NCBI RefSeq assembly: GCF_050749805.1
Contig: NZ_CP192738.1
Coordinates: 4,278,001 to 4,342,000, forward strand
Reading direction: 5' to 3'
Origin: Hahella sp018986435
GTDB lineage: Bacteria > Pseudomonadota > Gammaproteobacteria > Pseudomonadales > Oleiphilaceae
Length of the DNA: 64,000 bases
The notes under the pieces are model-generated. The model searched no databases and had not been told where the DNA came from. It was given only the letters and a program-made list of their open reading frames with translations. The translations under genes and the position numbers were made by a program. The first letter of the stretch is position 1. Each line of letters begins with the position of its first letter. Of the stretch, positions 53,059 to 61,520 are shown piece by piece.

Positions 53059-55305
53059 CTACTTTTTGTCTTCGTCTTCCGATCCAGCGGGGAGGTCGTC
53101 AGTATCGGATATATCAAAATCTTCCAGGTTGAACTCATCATCCATATCCCTGGCTTTCTCATTGGAAGCCAGAATCTCGTCGGCGAGCGACTCTGCGTCC
53201 GTATCTTCAGCGTCGAATGAACTCATGGGGGGCTCGGCCTCCTCCTCTTTTTTCGGTTCCGCTGCTTCCTCCATGCCGAATTCCATGTCGTCCGCCTCAT
53301 TCATCATAGAGGGTTCTTCGGCGACATCAATAGGCTGTTCCAACTGCTCTATCTCGTCTTCCAGATCATGCCCGGACTCTTCCAGGGAAGGAACGTCATC
53401 GGGATCATCCAGCTTGGTGGTCTCTACCGGCTCTCGAACCTCCTTTTCAATACGGCGTTTGCGGTAGATCCAATAGCCGCCTCCTACCGCCAGCAACAGT
53501 AACGTGGCGCCGCTGGCTGCGATGATAATCCACAGCATGGCGTTGGAGCCCTTTTCCTCCACCGCCGCATCCTGCTGTTCCGTCGCCGCCTGATCCTGCA
53601 TTTCCGGCGTAATCGGCGGAACGATGCTCTCTTCTTCAGGCTGCTTCGGAGGCTCCGGGGCTTTAACGGCCTCCTCCACCAGCGTCTCGTTCATTTGTTC
53701 CACGCTGCTGTCGTTCACCAACGAGCGATATTCATTCGGCGACGCCTCCTGACGAGGGAATTCCGCCATCACACTGTCAGGCTCGAAACGGAAAGCGGAG
53801 CCGGAACGGGTTTCCCCTTCCACCCTCAGCATAACTTCATATACGCCATCGCCCCGGGTAGCGTCGACTTCCAACTCCCAGCGCCCCGTTTCCGGGGTAA
53901 AGGGAATGGATTTAATCAAATTACCGCCGTCCGGCCCTTTGATCTTGGCGATAATCGAGGTTTTCGCTTCGTTGATATTTGGACTGAGGGGACTAATGAC
54001 AATTTTGTAGCGCGTATCCGCCCCAGCGCCGGTGGCCTCAAGATCCACCGCCATGGGCGCGTTCAGAGAGATCAGCTGCCGAGATTGCCGTTTGAATGTG
54101 CGACCATCGGCCTGCACCAGCACTTCGTACCTGCCGACTTGCTTGAGCTTGGTGATACTTTCACGAAAGACGCCATCGGCTGGAGGAGCGCCTTCTTTGG
54201 AAATACGTTTTGTACCGGATTTGTTGTCCTCTGTCCGAATGGTGACGTCCACCGCAACCAAGTCCAGAAAAGTCCGGTTTTGCACTAATTCGCCGTCTTC
54301 AAAAAAACCGATCTTGAGCTCCAGCTGGTCTCCCGCGTAGAAGTTCGCCGGCAGCGGGTCCACCACCATTTTCAGATTGCTCACGACCGTCACCCTGCTG
54401 CCCGGGGCCAGCTCCGCGTCCAGTTTCCACTCCCCTTCCAGAGGCCTTTGCACGGTCACCAAATCGTAGCCCGCCGCTTTGAACCACTTAACATAGTCAG
54501 GACGGTCTTTTTCAGTAAAGCGCTTGCCGGTAGGCTCGACAATGGCGGTTTCCGCATTTTCGCTGGCGCGAAACACCAGGGCGGTAAACTCTTCGATGCT
54601 GGAGTCCACATCAAATGCATTGTCTTCCAGAGGCACCTCTTCAGCCGGGGCCGCTCGCTCGAAGGCTTGCAGAAAGACGCGACTCAACTGATCAGACGTT
54701 TCCGCAATCGCGTTGATGCCATTACTGCCAATAGAAAGCCGTTGCAGCAGCATCTGATCCGCATTCTTGGATAACGCAATGGTGTGAATCTTGGCGCCGA
54801 AGCTCGCGATTCTTTTCAGCACCTGGGTCAAAACGCGATCCCGCTCCGCGACGTTTTCCCCTGGCTTTTGCGAGATATCCACCACGCCGTCGGTGAGCAG
54901 AATGAAATGCGTGTTGCTGTAATCCTTACCTTCAACAAAGTCCTCGGAAGCTTTCTCCAGCGCCGCGCCGATATTGGTATATAGCGCCGTCGAGCTGATT
55001 TCCTTGGCTTTGTCCTTGGCCAGGCGACGCCAATTGGGATCGACGACCTGATGCGGGGCCAGCTCATTCACATACTGCCCGAATGTCCATACTCCCGCCG
55101 AATCGCCTACAGGCAACAGCTCCGTCACCAGATTAAGAGCCGGACGCCGCAGGTTTTTCGGGTCATTCTTTTTCATGCTGCCGGAAATATCGATGAGCAC
55201 GCGCACATCCGCAGGCGGAGGCAACTCCATCTGCGCGGAGGCGACTCGCCACAGCATCAAGCTACAACACAGGCAAACGAGAATCTGGCGGAAAAGCAAT
55301 GTCAT
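53059..55305 (-). CDS. Membrane-anchored von Willebrand factor A-domain protein
   Basis: 748 residues: a signal peptide (about 1-24), a VWA domain (about 33-215) with a full metal-ion site DVRVLIDISGSMKKNDP and later LLTDGVVDIS, a long periplasmic region of beta-sandwich-like repeats (about 230-500), a Pro/Glu linker, one membrane helix (about 590-612, MLWIIIAASGATLLLLAVGG), basic anchor residues, and a very acidic cytoplasmic tail (about 630-748). The VWA part would lie in the periplasm and bind a protein partner through Mg2+. I do not know its function; the family resembles one described in Shewanella-like bacteria. Confidence 0.83.
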   Translation of the reverse strand: MTLLFRQILVCLCCSLMLWRVASAQMELPPPADVRVLIDISGSMKKNDPKNLRRPALNLVTELLPVGDSAGVWTFGQYVNELAPHQVVDPNWRRLAKDKAKEISSTALYTNIGAALEKASEDFVEGKDYSNTHFILLTDGVVDISQKPGENVAERDRVLTQVLKRIASFGAKIHTIALSKNADQMLLQRLSIGSNGINAIAETSDQLSRVFLQAFERAAPAEEVPLEDNAFDVDSSIEEFTALVFRASENAETAIVEPTGKRFTEKDRPDYVKWFKAAGYDLVTVQRPLEGEWKLDAELAPGSRVTVVSNLKMVVDPLPANFYAGDQLELKIGFFEDGELVQNRTFLDLVAVDVTIRTEDNKSGTKRISKEGAPPADGVFRESITKLKQVGRYEVLVQADGRTFKRQSRQLISLNAPMAVDLEATGAGADTRYKIVISPLSPNINEAKTSIIAKIKGPDGGNLIKSIPFTPETGRWELEVDATRGDGVYEVMLRVEGETRSGSAFRFEPDSVMAEFPRQEASPNEYRSLVNDSSVEQMNETLVEEAVKAPEPPKQPEEESIVPPITPEMQDQAATEQQDAAVEEKGSNAMLWIIIAASGATLLLLAVGGGYWIYRKRRIEKEVREPVETTKLDDPDDVPSLEESGHDLEDEIEQLEQPIDVAEEPSMMNEADDMEFGMEEAAEPKKEEEAEPPMSSFDAEDTDAESLADEILASNEKARDMDDEFNLEDFDISDTDDLPAGSEDEDKK

Positions 55306-55507
55306 ATTCGAGCGTATTCCAAGTTGGCGCAGGCGAATGAAGCCGCTCAGCAGCCGTCTCCGCTGGAAATATCGACCGCTGGCGGGCGCAGCGCGGCCGT
55401 GCCCGCGGCCATCCTTACTTCAAGTTATAGCAGGTTTTGTTGCAACAACAATAAAATACGCAGGAATTGCTTAAAAAAGCGAAGGGACTTAATTGATTTT
55501 TAAGTAA

Positions 55508-55879
55508 TTATGTACGCCGTCTAGGCTTAGCTGGCGCGGGTTTGGCGGTAACGAAGAGCTTGCCAAGTACTACTTGCAGCGCGAACAGCAGACCGATGAC
55601 GCACCAGGCGGCCAACATCAGCAGGCCGGCTTGCAAGGCGGCGTTGTCATCATGCTGGAGCCAGTTGTAGGCGGCGACAATATGGGCGGGCGCCCACAGT
55701 CCGTCTTTGGGAACGGACATCGCCGGCGTAAACAGCACCACCGCCAACAAGCTGCGCAGGAAGAGTTGCACGGGACGGGGACCACAACGATTGAACAACG
55801 GCATCATCAATGCGTATAAAGCCAGCGCCGCAACGAGATAAGCAACCCAACCGGCGATATAACCAAAATCTGTCAGCAT
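55508..55879 (-). CDS. Small membrane protein of unknown function
   Basis: 123 residues with three hydrophobic helices (WVAYLVAALALYALMMPLF, PVQLFLRSLLAVVLFTPAMS and AGLLMLAAWCVIGLLFALQV) and a basic Pro/Lys/Arg C-terminus (KPAPAKPRRRT). No family is recognised. It sits between the membrane VWA gene (200 bases away) and ycgN (36 bases), so it could belong to either unit. Confidence 0.7.
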   Translation of the reverse strand: MLTDFGYIAGWVAYLVAALALYALMMPLFNRCGPRPVQLFLRSLLAVVLFTPAMSVPKDGLWAPAHIVAAYNWLQHDDNAALQAGLLMLAAWCVIGLLFALQVVLGKLFVTAKPAPAKPRRRT

Positions 55880-55915
55880 AATTTTCTACTTTTCAATAAC
55901 AGTTGCTTCAAGCGT

Positions 55916-56359
55916 TCAAATCATATCGATAAGAATCAGCTCTTCCCAATCATCCGGGTCGATATCGTCTTCGCTTATCGTTCTGTGCCGTACGGACTGA
56001 CCCGCCGCTTCCACGGAGCGCGCATCTCCGCTGATCAGAGGATGCCACGCTGGCAGCGTCTGGTTTTCAAAGCGAAGACGATAAGCGCAAGTCTTTGGCA
56101 GCCAGTCACTGATTTCGGGAAGATTTTCCGGCGAGATAATCAGGCAATCCGGGTTCTTCGATGCGCGCGCAGTATAGCAATTACACTGCACCCTTTCAGC
56201 ATCCAGATAACGGCAGGCGACGGCGGTGAAGTAAAGCTCATCGCTTTCCTCATCCTGTAACTTGTGCAGGCAGCACTTGCCGCAGCCGTCGCATAGAGAC
56301 TCCCATTGCGCGTGACTCAGCCCATCCAGCGGCTGCTCCCACCAGCGCGACTCAGTCAT
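55916..56359 (-). CDS. ycgN: YcgN-family cysteine-cluster protein
   Basis: 147 residues from the ATG at 56359 (MTESRWWEQPLDGLSHAQWE). The UPF0260 signature is a cysteine cluster: CDGCGKCCLHKLQDE, then ACRYLD, CNCYTAR and NPDCLIISPENL, likely a zinc or iron-sulfur site. LPKTCAYR and LPAWHPLISGD complete the family. The function is unknown. Its start overlaps the end of ycgL by 8 bases, the same arrangement with rnd that is common in gammaproteobacteria. Confidence 0.9.
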   Translation of the reverse strand: MTESRWWEQPLDGLSHAQWESLCDGCGKCCLHKLQDEESDELYFTAVACRYLDAERVQCNCYTARASKNPDCLIISPENLPEISDWLPKTCAYRLRFENQTLPAWHPLISGDARSVEAAGQSVRHRTISEDDIDPDDWEELILIDMI

Positions 56360-56672
56360 CCTGATCTTTGCGTCCCACAGCAGGACGTTGTTCACGCGCG
56401 CGCACCACATCCATCATGTAATCGTCCTGGATGGAGGGCATCTGCAGATAAAACCCTTTTTCATCGATGGCGCTCATGACTTCCGCTGCGTCGGCTCTGG
56501 CCAATGGCTTGTCTTTCGTCAACAGCAGATCAAAAACATGCTGCGGTTTGCCAAAAAGTTGCAGTAACGCTTCCGGCAATGCGCCGACGCCCTGTTTTTT
56601 ATCCACATAGACATACATTTCCTCTTTCTTGGAGCTTCTGAAAATGGAAATCAGTCTGCGATCCGGAGTCAT
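56352..56672 (-). CDS. ycgL: YcgL-domain protein
   Basis: 106 residues matching the small YcgL family: ISIFRSSKKEEMYVYVDKKQ, the VGALPEALLQLFGKPQHVFD core and ARADAAEVMSAIDEKGFYLQ then MP. The known YcgL structure is a small alpha/beta fold without an assigned role. It lies between rnd and ycgN and overlaps ycgN by 8 bases; conserved linkage to rnd hints at RNA metabolism. Confidence 0.9.
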   Translation of the reverse strand: MTPDRRLISIFRSSKKEEMYVYVDKKQGVGALPEALLQLFGKPQHVFDLLLTKDKPLARADAAEVMSAIDEKGFYLQMPSIQDDYMMDVVRAREQRPAVGRKDQDD

Positions 56673-56726
56673 AACCTGTTTTTACCTCAATACCTTACTT
56701 CACGCTTTGCGCAATAATCTGGGGAC

Positions 56727-57923
56727 TTACGACGATTGCCGGGGCGGGACGGACTTGTCGTCCTGCAACCAGCGTTCAAGCGGCGCAGCGCAGATACGGC
56801 CGCGCCAGCCCTGTAGCAACTGCGGTTGCGTTCCCGCGCCGCCTTGGATATGCCAATACACAAACTCTTCCAGCAATCCCCGACTGGCAAGCAAGCCCAC
56901 GTTGATGCGGTGCTCTCGCGCCAGCTTTTGCGTCAGTTTTTTTACTTTCTTCACCAAGTCCTGATATTCCCGCGGAATCGGCGGACGTATCATTTCAAAC
57001 CCGGTCTCAGGCTCATCGCCGCCAGATTGCATATGCTCACGCACTATCCCCACCAGTTCCGCGCCGTAGCGACGCAGTCCAGCGCCCTGGATAGAGGTAA
57101 TGTCCGTGAGCTGCCCCAGGCTTCGCGGCCGACGCTGAGCGATGGCGATCAACTCATCGTCAGGACAGATTTTCTTGCGTGGGATATCTCTCCCTCTCGC
57201 TTCCTGCTCGCGCCATGCCGCCAACTTCGCCAGCAACTGCTGCGCGCCTTTGCGCAAACGCCATCCGCCACGCAGCTTCAAATAGTAACGCCCGACATCC
57301 TGAACCCCGGCGGCGGCCAAACGCATGGCCTCACCTTCCTCCAGCGCAATGTCGTACTTGTCGGACTGTCGCAAGCCTTCTTCCAGCTTCTGATAGAGCG
57401 GCCACAACACCACGACATCTTCCTGGGCGTATTGAATCTGCTTATCTGTGAGCGGGCGCTGCGTCCAATCTGAACGCGTGGCGTGCTTCTCAAGCTCAAT
57501 CCCCAGATTCTGGCGCACCAGCGACTGCAAGCCTTCGTTCAGCTCACCATCCAGCAGCGCATTGGCGACCTGAGTGTCGATCATGCCGCAGGGCTGCGAC
57601 AAGCCAACGCAGTTAAACAGCTCCAGATCCTCGCTGCAGGCATGCACCACTTTAAGTATGTCGCGGTTCTCGAACAGTCGACTGACTCCGCTCCAATCGG
57701 TGATTTTCAGCATATCCACCAGATACACGCACTGGCGATCATAAAGCTGCAGCAGCGCCGGCGCGGGATAAAACGTGGTTCCACGGATAAATTCAGTATC
57801 CACCGCCAGCCAGTCGGTCTTTTCCAGGCGCTGCAGCGCGTCCTGCAAGGCAGCGGGTGTGTCTATCCAGAGACTTTCATAATCCGGCGGATATATAGCA
57901 GAGAGTGGCGTATCGTTAGGCAA
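56727..57923 (-). CDS. rnd: Ribonuclease D
   Basis: A 398-residue 3'-5' exoribonuclease that trims tRNA and other RNA 3' ends. The DEDD active-site motifs are seen as WLAVDTEFIRGTTFYPAPAL (Exo I), VVHACSEDLELFNCVG (Exo II) and the Exo III tyrosine-aspartate in DKQIQYAQEDVVVL. The HRDC domain follows at ~215-290 (WREQEARGRDIPRKKICPDD) and a second C-terminal HRDC-like region. Its start overlaps the end of recR by 8 bases, and ycgL follows, so recR-rnd-ycgL-ycgN may be one transcript. Confidence 0.93.
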   Translation of the reverse strand: MPNDTPLSAIYPPDYESLWIDTPAALQDALQRLEKTDWLAVDTEFIRGTTFYPAPALLQLYDRQCVYLVDMLKITDWSGVSRLFENRDILKVVHACSEDLELFNCVGLSQPCGMIDTQVANALLDGELNEGLQSLVRQNLGIELEKHATRSDWTQRPLTDKQIQYAQEDVVVLWPLYQKLEEGLRQSDKYDIALEEGEAMRLAAAGVQDVGRYYLKLRGGWRLRKGAQQLLAKLAAWREQEARGRDIPRKKICPDDELIAIAQRRPRSLGQLTDITSIQGAGLRRYGAELVGIVREHMQSGGDEPETGFEMIRPPIPREYQDLVKKVKKLTQKLAREHRINVGLLASRGLLEEFVYWHIQGGAGTQPQLLQGWRGRICAAPLERWLQDDKSVPPRQSS

Positions 57924-58521
57924 AAGGTTTTCGACCTTGCAGTGCGTGACTTAACGTGCCGCTGTCGATCATACCCAGCTCCCCTCCAAGAGGAATGCCA
58001 TGGGCGATTCGGGACACAGGAATGTTCAAGTCTTTGGCGATGTGGGCGATAAAATGCGCCGTCGCTTCGCCCTCCACGGTGGGATTGGTGGCCAGGATCA
58101 GCTCGATGACGGCGCTTTCCTGCAATAGCTGCTTGAGCTTATCAACGCCAATGTCTTCGGGACCAATGCCGTCTATCGGCGACAAGTGCCCCATCAGCAC
58201 GAAGTAACGGCCGCTATAGTCCGACGTCTGCTCGATCGCCAGCACGTCCGTCGGCGACTCCACTACGCAGAGAACGCGATCATCCCGTTTCGGGCTTTCG
58301 CAAATCGAACACAGGTCCGCTTCGCAAAAATTCTGACAGCGGGAGCAGCGTCTCACCCTGGTGAGCGCATCGCTGATGGCGATAGCCAGGTCCGCGGCTC
58401 TGCCCTGATCTCTTTCCAGCAGGTTAAGCGCCATGCGAGTGGCGGACTTCGCCCCCACGCCGGGAAGATACCGCAGACAACGGACCAACTGATCGATAGC
58501 GGGCGTCAGACTGGAAGACAT
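57916..58521 (-). CDS. recR: Recombination protein RecR
   Basis: 201 residues, the usual length. The N-terminal helix-hairpin-helix is LRYLPGVGAKSATRMALNLL; the C4 zinc finger is CSRCQNFCEADLCSIC; the Toprim domain starts LCVVESPTDVLAIEQT and includes the segment VILATNPTVEGEATAHFIAH; the C-terminal Walker-B-like RIAHGIPLGGELGMIDSGTL ends it. RecR works with RecO and RecF to load RecA on gaps. It follows ybaB by 20 bases. Confidence 0.95.
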   Translation of the reverse strand: MSSSLTPAIDQLVRCLRYLPGVGAKSATRMALNLLERDQGRAADLAIAISDALTRVRRCSRCQNFCEADLCSICESPKRDDRVLCVVESPTDVLAIEQTSDYSGRYFVLMGHLSPIDGIGPEDIGVDKLKQLLQESAVIELILATNPTVEGEATAHFIAHIAKDLNIPVSRIAHGIPLGGELGMIDSGTLSHALQGRKPFA

Positions 58522-58541
58522 ATATGGATACTACCCCGTCA

Positions 58542-58868
58542 TTAAAACGGCATTTTGAAATTAGGAGGAATGCCCAGACCTGCAGTCATGTTCGACATTT
58601 TATCCTGGTTGTTCTTTTCTACTTTACGCACGGCGTCATTCACCGCCGCCGCCAGCAGATCTTCCAGGATTTCTTTCTCTTCCTGCATCAAACTGGCGTC
58701 AATCTCCACTTTTTTCACATCATGGCGGCCATTCATGACAATTTTGATCAAACCGCCACCGGACTCTCCGCTCACTTCCGCATTAGCCAGTTCTTCCTGG
58801 GCTTTCTGCATTTGTTCCTGAATCTTTTGGGCCTGTTTCATCAAGTCGCCCATGTTACCTTTAATCAT
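58542..58868 (-). CDS. ybaB: YbaB/EbfC nucleoid-associated protein
   Basis: 108 residues, a small dimeric DNA-binding protein. The sequence from the ATG at 58868 (MIKGNMGDLMKQAQKIQEQM) is typical, with an N-terminal helix, a strand-rich core (GGGLIKIVMNGRHDVKKVEI) and C-terminal helices (KEILEDLLAAAVNDAVRKVE). AGGAG lies 8 bases upstream, inside the end of dnaX. It lies in the conserved dnaX-ybaB-recR order. Confidence 0.94.
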   Translation of the reverse strand: MIKGNMGDLMKQAQKIQEQMQKAQEELANAEVSGESGGGLIKIVMNGRHDVKKVEIDASLMQEEKEILEDLLAAAVNDAVRKVEKNNQDKMSNMTAGLGIPPNFKMPF

Positions 58869-58872
58869 ATGT

Positions 58873-61092
58873 CTACTCCTGAAAAATAGGCTCAATACTG
58901 TTTTCGATGACCGCGGCGCCGAAGCGTCCCGCCATCATCTGAATATTGGGATCATTGCGAATGGCCGTTTCCGCCTGCTGTTGCAACTCAGCCCTGCGTC
59001 GCTCCGCATACTGCAGCGGCGTCAACCATTTCGATTCGCCGGCTGAAACTTCGATTTTAACCGCTTCGCTCAGGAATTCCGACACCGCCGCGCGCAAGCG
59101 CTCACGTTGCGCCTCATTGAAAAAGTCGAGATGTTCGCGATCAATCGTGAATATGACCAGGCCCGGCGTCACCGCTTCCAGTGCGCAACGTTGCGCCAGG
59201 GTGGCGGTCATCCCGCTAATGGCGAGGCGTCTGACGGCATCCTTCCACACCATTCCCTGCATGGTCGGCTCGCCCTCCAATGGCGGCGTCAAAGGACCCG
59301 CTGGAGGTTTCTTGACGCTGGCCGGGGCCACAACAGGTGGGGCTGAATTGATTGACTCAGCGACCCCGGGACTTGTCTGCGGACCCGGGCCAGATTCAGT
59401 TACTGGCTTTGGGTGCGGAGCTACTGCCTCCCTTGCCTGTTGTTTCTGCTGCGTCTGGGTTGGCGCAGTCGCCTGAGGACGCTCGCCATGGGGCTGAGGG
59501 GGCGTCGCTGGCGCACCATGATTTCCCGCATTGTCATAACCAGAGTCCTCCGGATAGCCGGAAAAACCATAATCCGCATCGGAAGGCCCCGGGTCATCGG
59601 CAAAGTAAGCGTCGTAATCATCAACTGGCGGCGGCTCCGCTTCAGAATGCCTGGAGGTTGACCGCTCCACGGGCTGCGCAGACGTTACAGGTGAATGATC
59701 AATGACTGGCGCATCCGCCTGATTATGTGGTTCCGGTTCCGGCTGCTGCGACTCTTGCTGAGGATTCGCCTGTCGGGTCGGCTCCTGTGGCGATGGCTCA
59801 GAGGGCGCTTCTGGAACCTGTTGTTGCAGCTCCGGCTCCGGTTGCGGGGCCACAACTTCTTTCTCCGGTTCTGGCGCAGCTTCTACGGCTGGTTGCGACG
59901 CCGCCGCCTCAGTCTGGGTTGGCCCGGGTTGAGCGCTTTCCTTATCGTCTTCAGCCGAGGCTGTCGCCGAAGCCGTGGACGGCGCTTGAATCTGCCTGGC
60001 TGATTTGATGTTGGGGCGGAAGGCGATCATACGCAACAAGGCCATCTCAAACCCGGTACGCGGGTCGGGCGCCAAGGCCAGATCTTTGCGCCCCATCAAT
60101 GCAATCTGATAGTAAAGTTGAGTGTCTTCCGCCGTCAGCGTTTGCGCCAGCTCAACGACCTGTTGTTGATCGCCAAAACTGTTATCGACGCCGCCAGGCA
60201 CAGCTTGCTCCACCGCCACGCGGTGCAGCAGTTCCGCCAGCGCCTGTAACACATAGGCGTAATCCGGCGCGAATTGGGCCATATGATTGACTTGCGCCAG
60301 CATCGCAGCGCAATCCTGAGCGGCGATTGTCCGCAGCAGGTCAATAACCACATGCTTCTCAATGGTCCCCAGCATTTCAATGACGTCTTTCGCCGCCAGC
60401 TTACCATCGCCAAAAGCGATGGCCTGATCGGTAAGACTCATAGCGTCGCGCATGCTGCCTTCCGCGGCGCGCGCCAGCTCCCACAAGGCCGCTTCTTCCG
60501 CAGGCACATTCTCCGCCTGCAACACATGGGTCAAGTGGCTGACAATACGTTGTGGCGACAGATTCTTGAGGTTGAACTGCAAACAGCGCGACAGAATTGT
60601 GACCGGCAGTTTCTGCGGGTCTGTGGTGGCCAGCAAAAATTTAACGTGAGGCGGCGGCTCTTCCAGGGTCTTCAACAGTGCGTTGAAACTGGAGTTGGAG
60701 AGCATGTGCACTTCGTCAATGAGATAGATTTTATAACGGCTGCGGGTGGGCGCGTACTGCACATTGTCGAGCAGCTCGCGCATGTCCTCGACCTTGGTGC
60801 GTGAAGCCGCGTCGATCTCGATCAGATCGACAAATCTGCCTTCGGCGATTTCACGGCATACGCCACACTCTCCGCAAGGGATGGCGCTGACGCCTTGTTC
60901 GCAATTGAGGCATTTGGCGAAGATTCTCGCCACAGTGGTTTTACCCACACCGCGAGTGCCGGTAAATAGATACGCGTGGTGCAGACGGTCCTGATTCAGG
61001 GCGTTGGTCAGCGCTTTGAGTACATGCTCCTGCCCCGCCATTTCCGCGAAATTGCCGGGACGCCATTTTCTGGCTAGAACCTGATATGCCAT
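58873..61092 (-). CDS. dnaX: DNA polymerase III subunits tau and gamma
   Basis: A 739-residue clamp-loader ATPase. Walker A is FTGTRGVGKTTVARIFA; the zinc cluster is CLNCEQGVSAIPCGECGVC; DEXX box IYLIDEVHMLSNSSFNALLK; sensor 1 LLATTDPQKLPVTILSRCLQ. Residues ~370-600 form a long Pro/Gln/Glu/Ala-rich linker that binds DnaB in other species, and the C-terminal ~130 residues bind the alpha polymerase. I did not see an A6G-type slippery run where E. coli makes gamma by frameshifting. ybaB starts 4 bases past its stop. Confidence 0.95.
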   Translation of the reverse strand: MAYQVLARKWRPGNFAEMAGQEHVLKALTNALNQDRLHHAYLFTGTRGVGKTTVARIFAKCLNCEQGVSAIPCGECGVCREIAEGRFVDLIEIDAASRTKVEDMRELLDNVQYAPTRSRYKIYLIDEVHMLSNSSFNALLKTLEEPPPHVKFLLATTDPQKLPVTILSRCLQFNLKNLSPQRIVSHLTHVLQAENVPAEEAALWELARAAEGSMRDAMSLTDQAIAFGDGKLAAKDVIEMLGTIEKHVVIDLLRTIAAQDCAAMLAQVNHMAQFAPDYAYVLQALAELLHRVAVEQAVPGGVDNSFGDQQQVVELAQTLTAEDTQLYYQIALMGRKDLALAPDPRTGFEMALLRMIAFRPNIKSARQIQAPSTASATASAEDDKESAQPGPTQTEAAASQPAVEAAPEPEKEVVAPQPEPELQQQVPEAPSEPSPQEPTRQANPQQESQQPEPEPHNQADAPVIDHSPVTSAQPVERSTSRHSEAEPPPVDDYDAYFADDPGPSDADYGFSGYPEDSGYDNAGNHGAPATPPQPHGERPQATAPTQTQQKQQAREAVAPHPKPVTESGPGPQTSPGVAESINSAPPVVAPASVKKPPAGPLTPPLEGEPTMQGMVWKDAVRRLAISGMTATLAQRCALEAVTPGLVIFTIDREHLDFFNEAQRERLRAAVSEFLSEAVKIEVSAGESKWLTPLQYAERRRAELQQQAETAIRNDPNIQMMAGRFGAAVIENSIEPIFQE

Positions 61093-61314
61093 GCCACTCC
61101 TATCGATTCATAGGGATTACGATATTGCTTCAACTTGCTCACCCGGCCCGCCATAGCCTGTACAGCGCTCTCTTTGGAAGAACTAAAATTCAAACGCATA
61201 CATTAGCACGCAAGGGGTTTTCTGTCACCGAAACGACATTGCGCAGACGCAGGAAGACCGTCGCAGGAAACGTGAAATTAACAGGAAAATTAGATATGGG
61301 AGGGAGGAGTTGGA

Positions 61315-61424
61315 GGTAGCCCTACCAGCCACACCCCGGCACACAGATCCACCGCTGTGGCTGCTCCCTTCCGGGCCTGACCAGGTTCACGGTTTCTTGT
61401 TGCGAGGGGACCGGCAGAGCCACC
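61315..61424 (-). ncRNA. ffs: 4.5S RNA of the signal recognition particle
   Basis: On the minus strand the conserved SRP domain IV hairpin is plain: ACCTGGTCAGGCCCGGAAGG, then GAGCAGCCAC, with the GGAA tetraloop and the symmetric and asymmetric internal loops that bind Ffh. The 5' GGTGGCTCT pairs with the 3' AGGGCTACC to close the rod-shaped molecule, so the mature RNA is about 110 bases. It lies ~220 bases upstream of dnaX, as in Pseudomonas. The exact ends are estimated from pairing. Confidence 0.95.
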
Positions 61425-61434
61425 ATAGCAAGTC

Positions 61435-61450
61435 AAGAACAGCTGTTCTT
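61435..61450. repeat. 16-bp perfect palindrome in the 4.5S RNA leader
   Basis: AAGAACAGCTGTTCTT is a perfect palindrome between the predicted promoter and the mature 5' end of 4.5S RNA. In RNA it would form a 6-bp hairpin with an AGCU loop, possibly a processing signal; in DNA it could be a protein site. Confidence 0.6.
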
Positions 61451-61464
61451 CACAAGTGGCGCGC

Positions 61465-61493
61465 ATCATAACAAAGTCAGATGGCGGGCTCAA
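61465..61493 (-). promoter_or_regulatory. Sigma-70 promoter of 4.5S RNA
   Basis: On the minus strand TTGAGC (61488-61493) and TATGAT (61465-61470) are spaced by 17 bases. The start would fall near 61458, giving a ~34-base leader removed by RNase P-type processing, as known for 4.5S RNA in E. coli. Confidence 0.65.
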
Positions 61494-61520
61494 GCACGAA
61501 AATGACAGAAATTCCGTCGC

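Noticed and set aside
58873..61092. Possible programmed frameshift site in dnaX
   Set aside because: No A6G-type slippery sequence with a following hairpin was found at the expected place, so a separate gamma form cannot be claimed.
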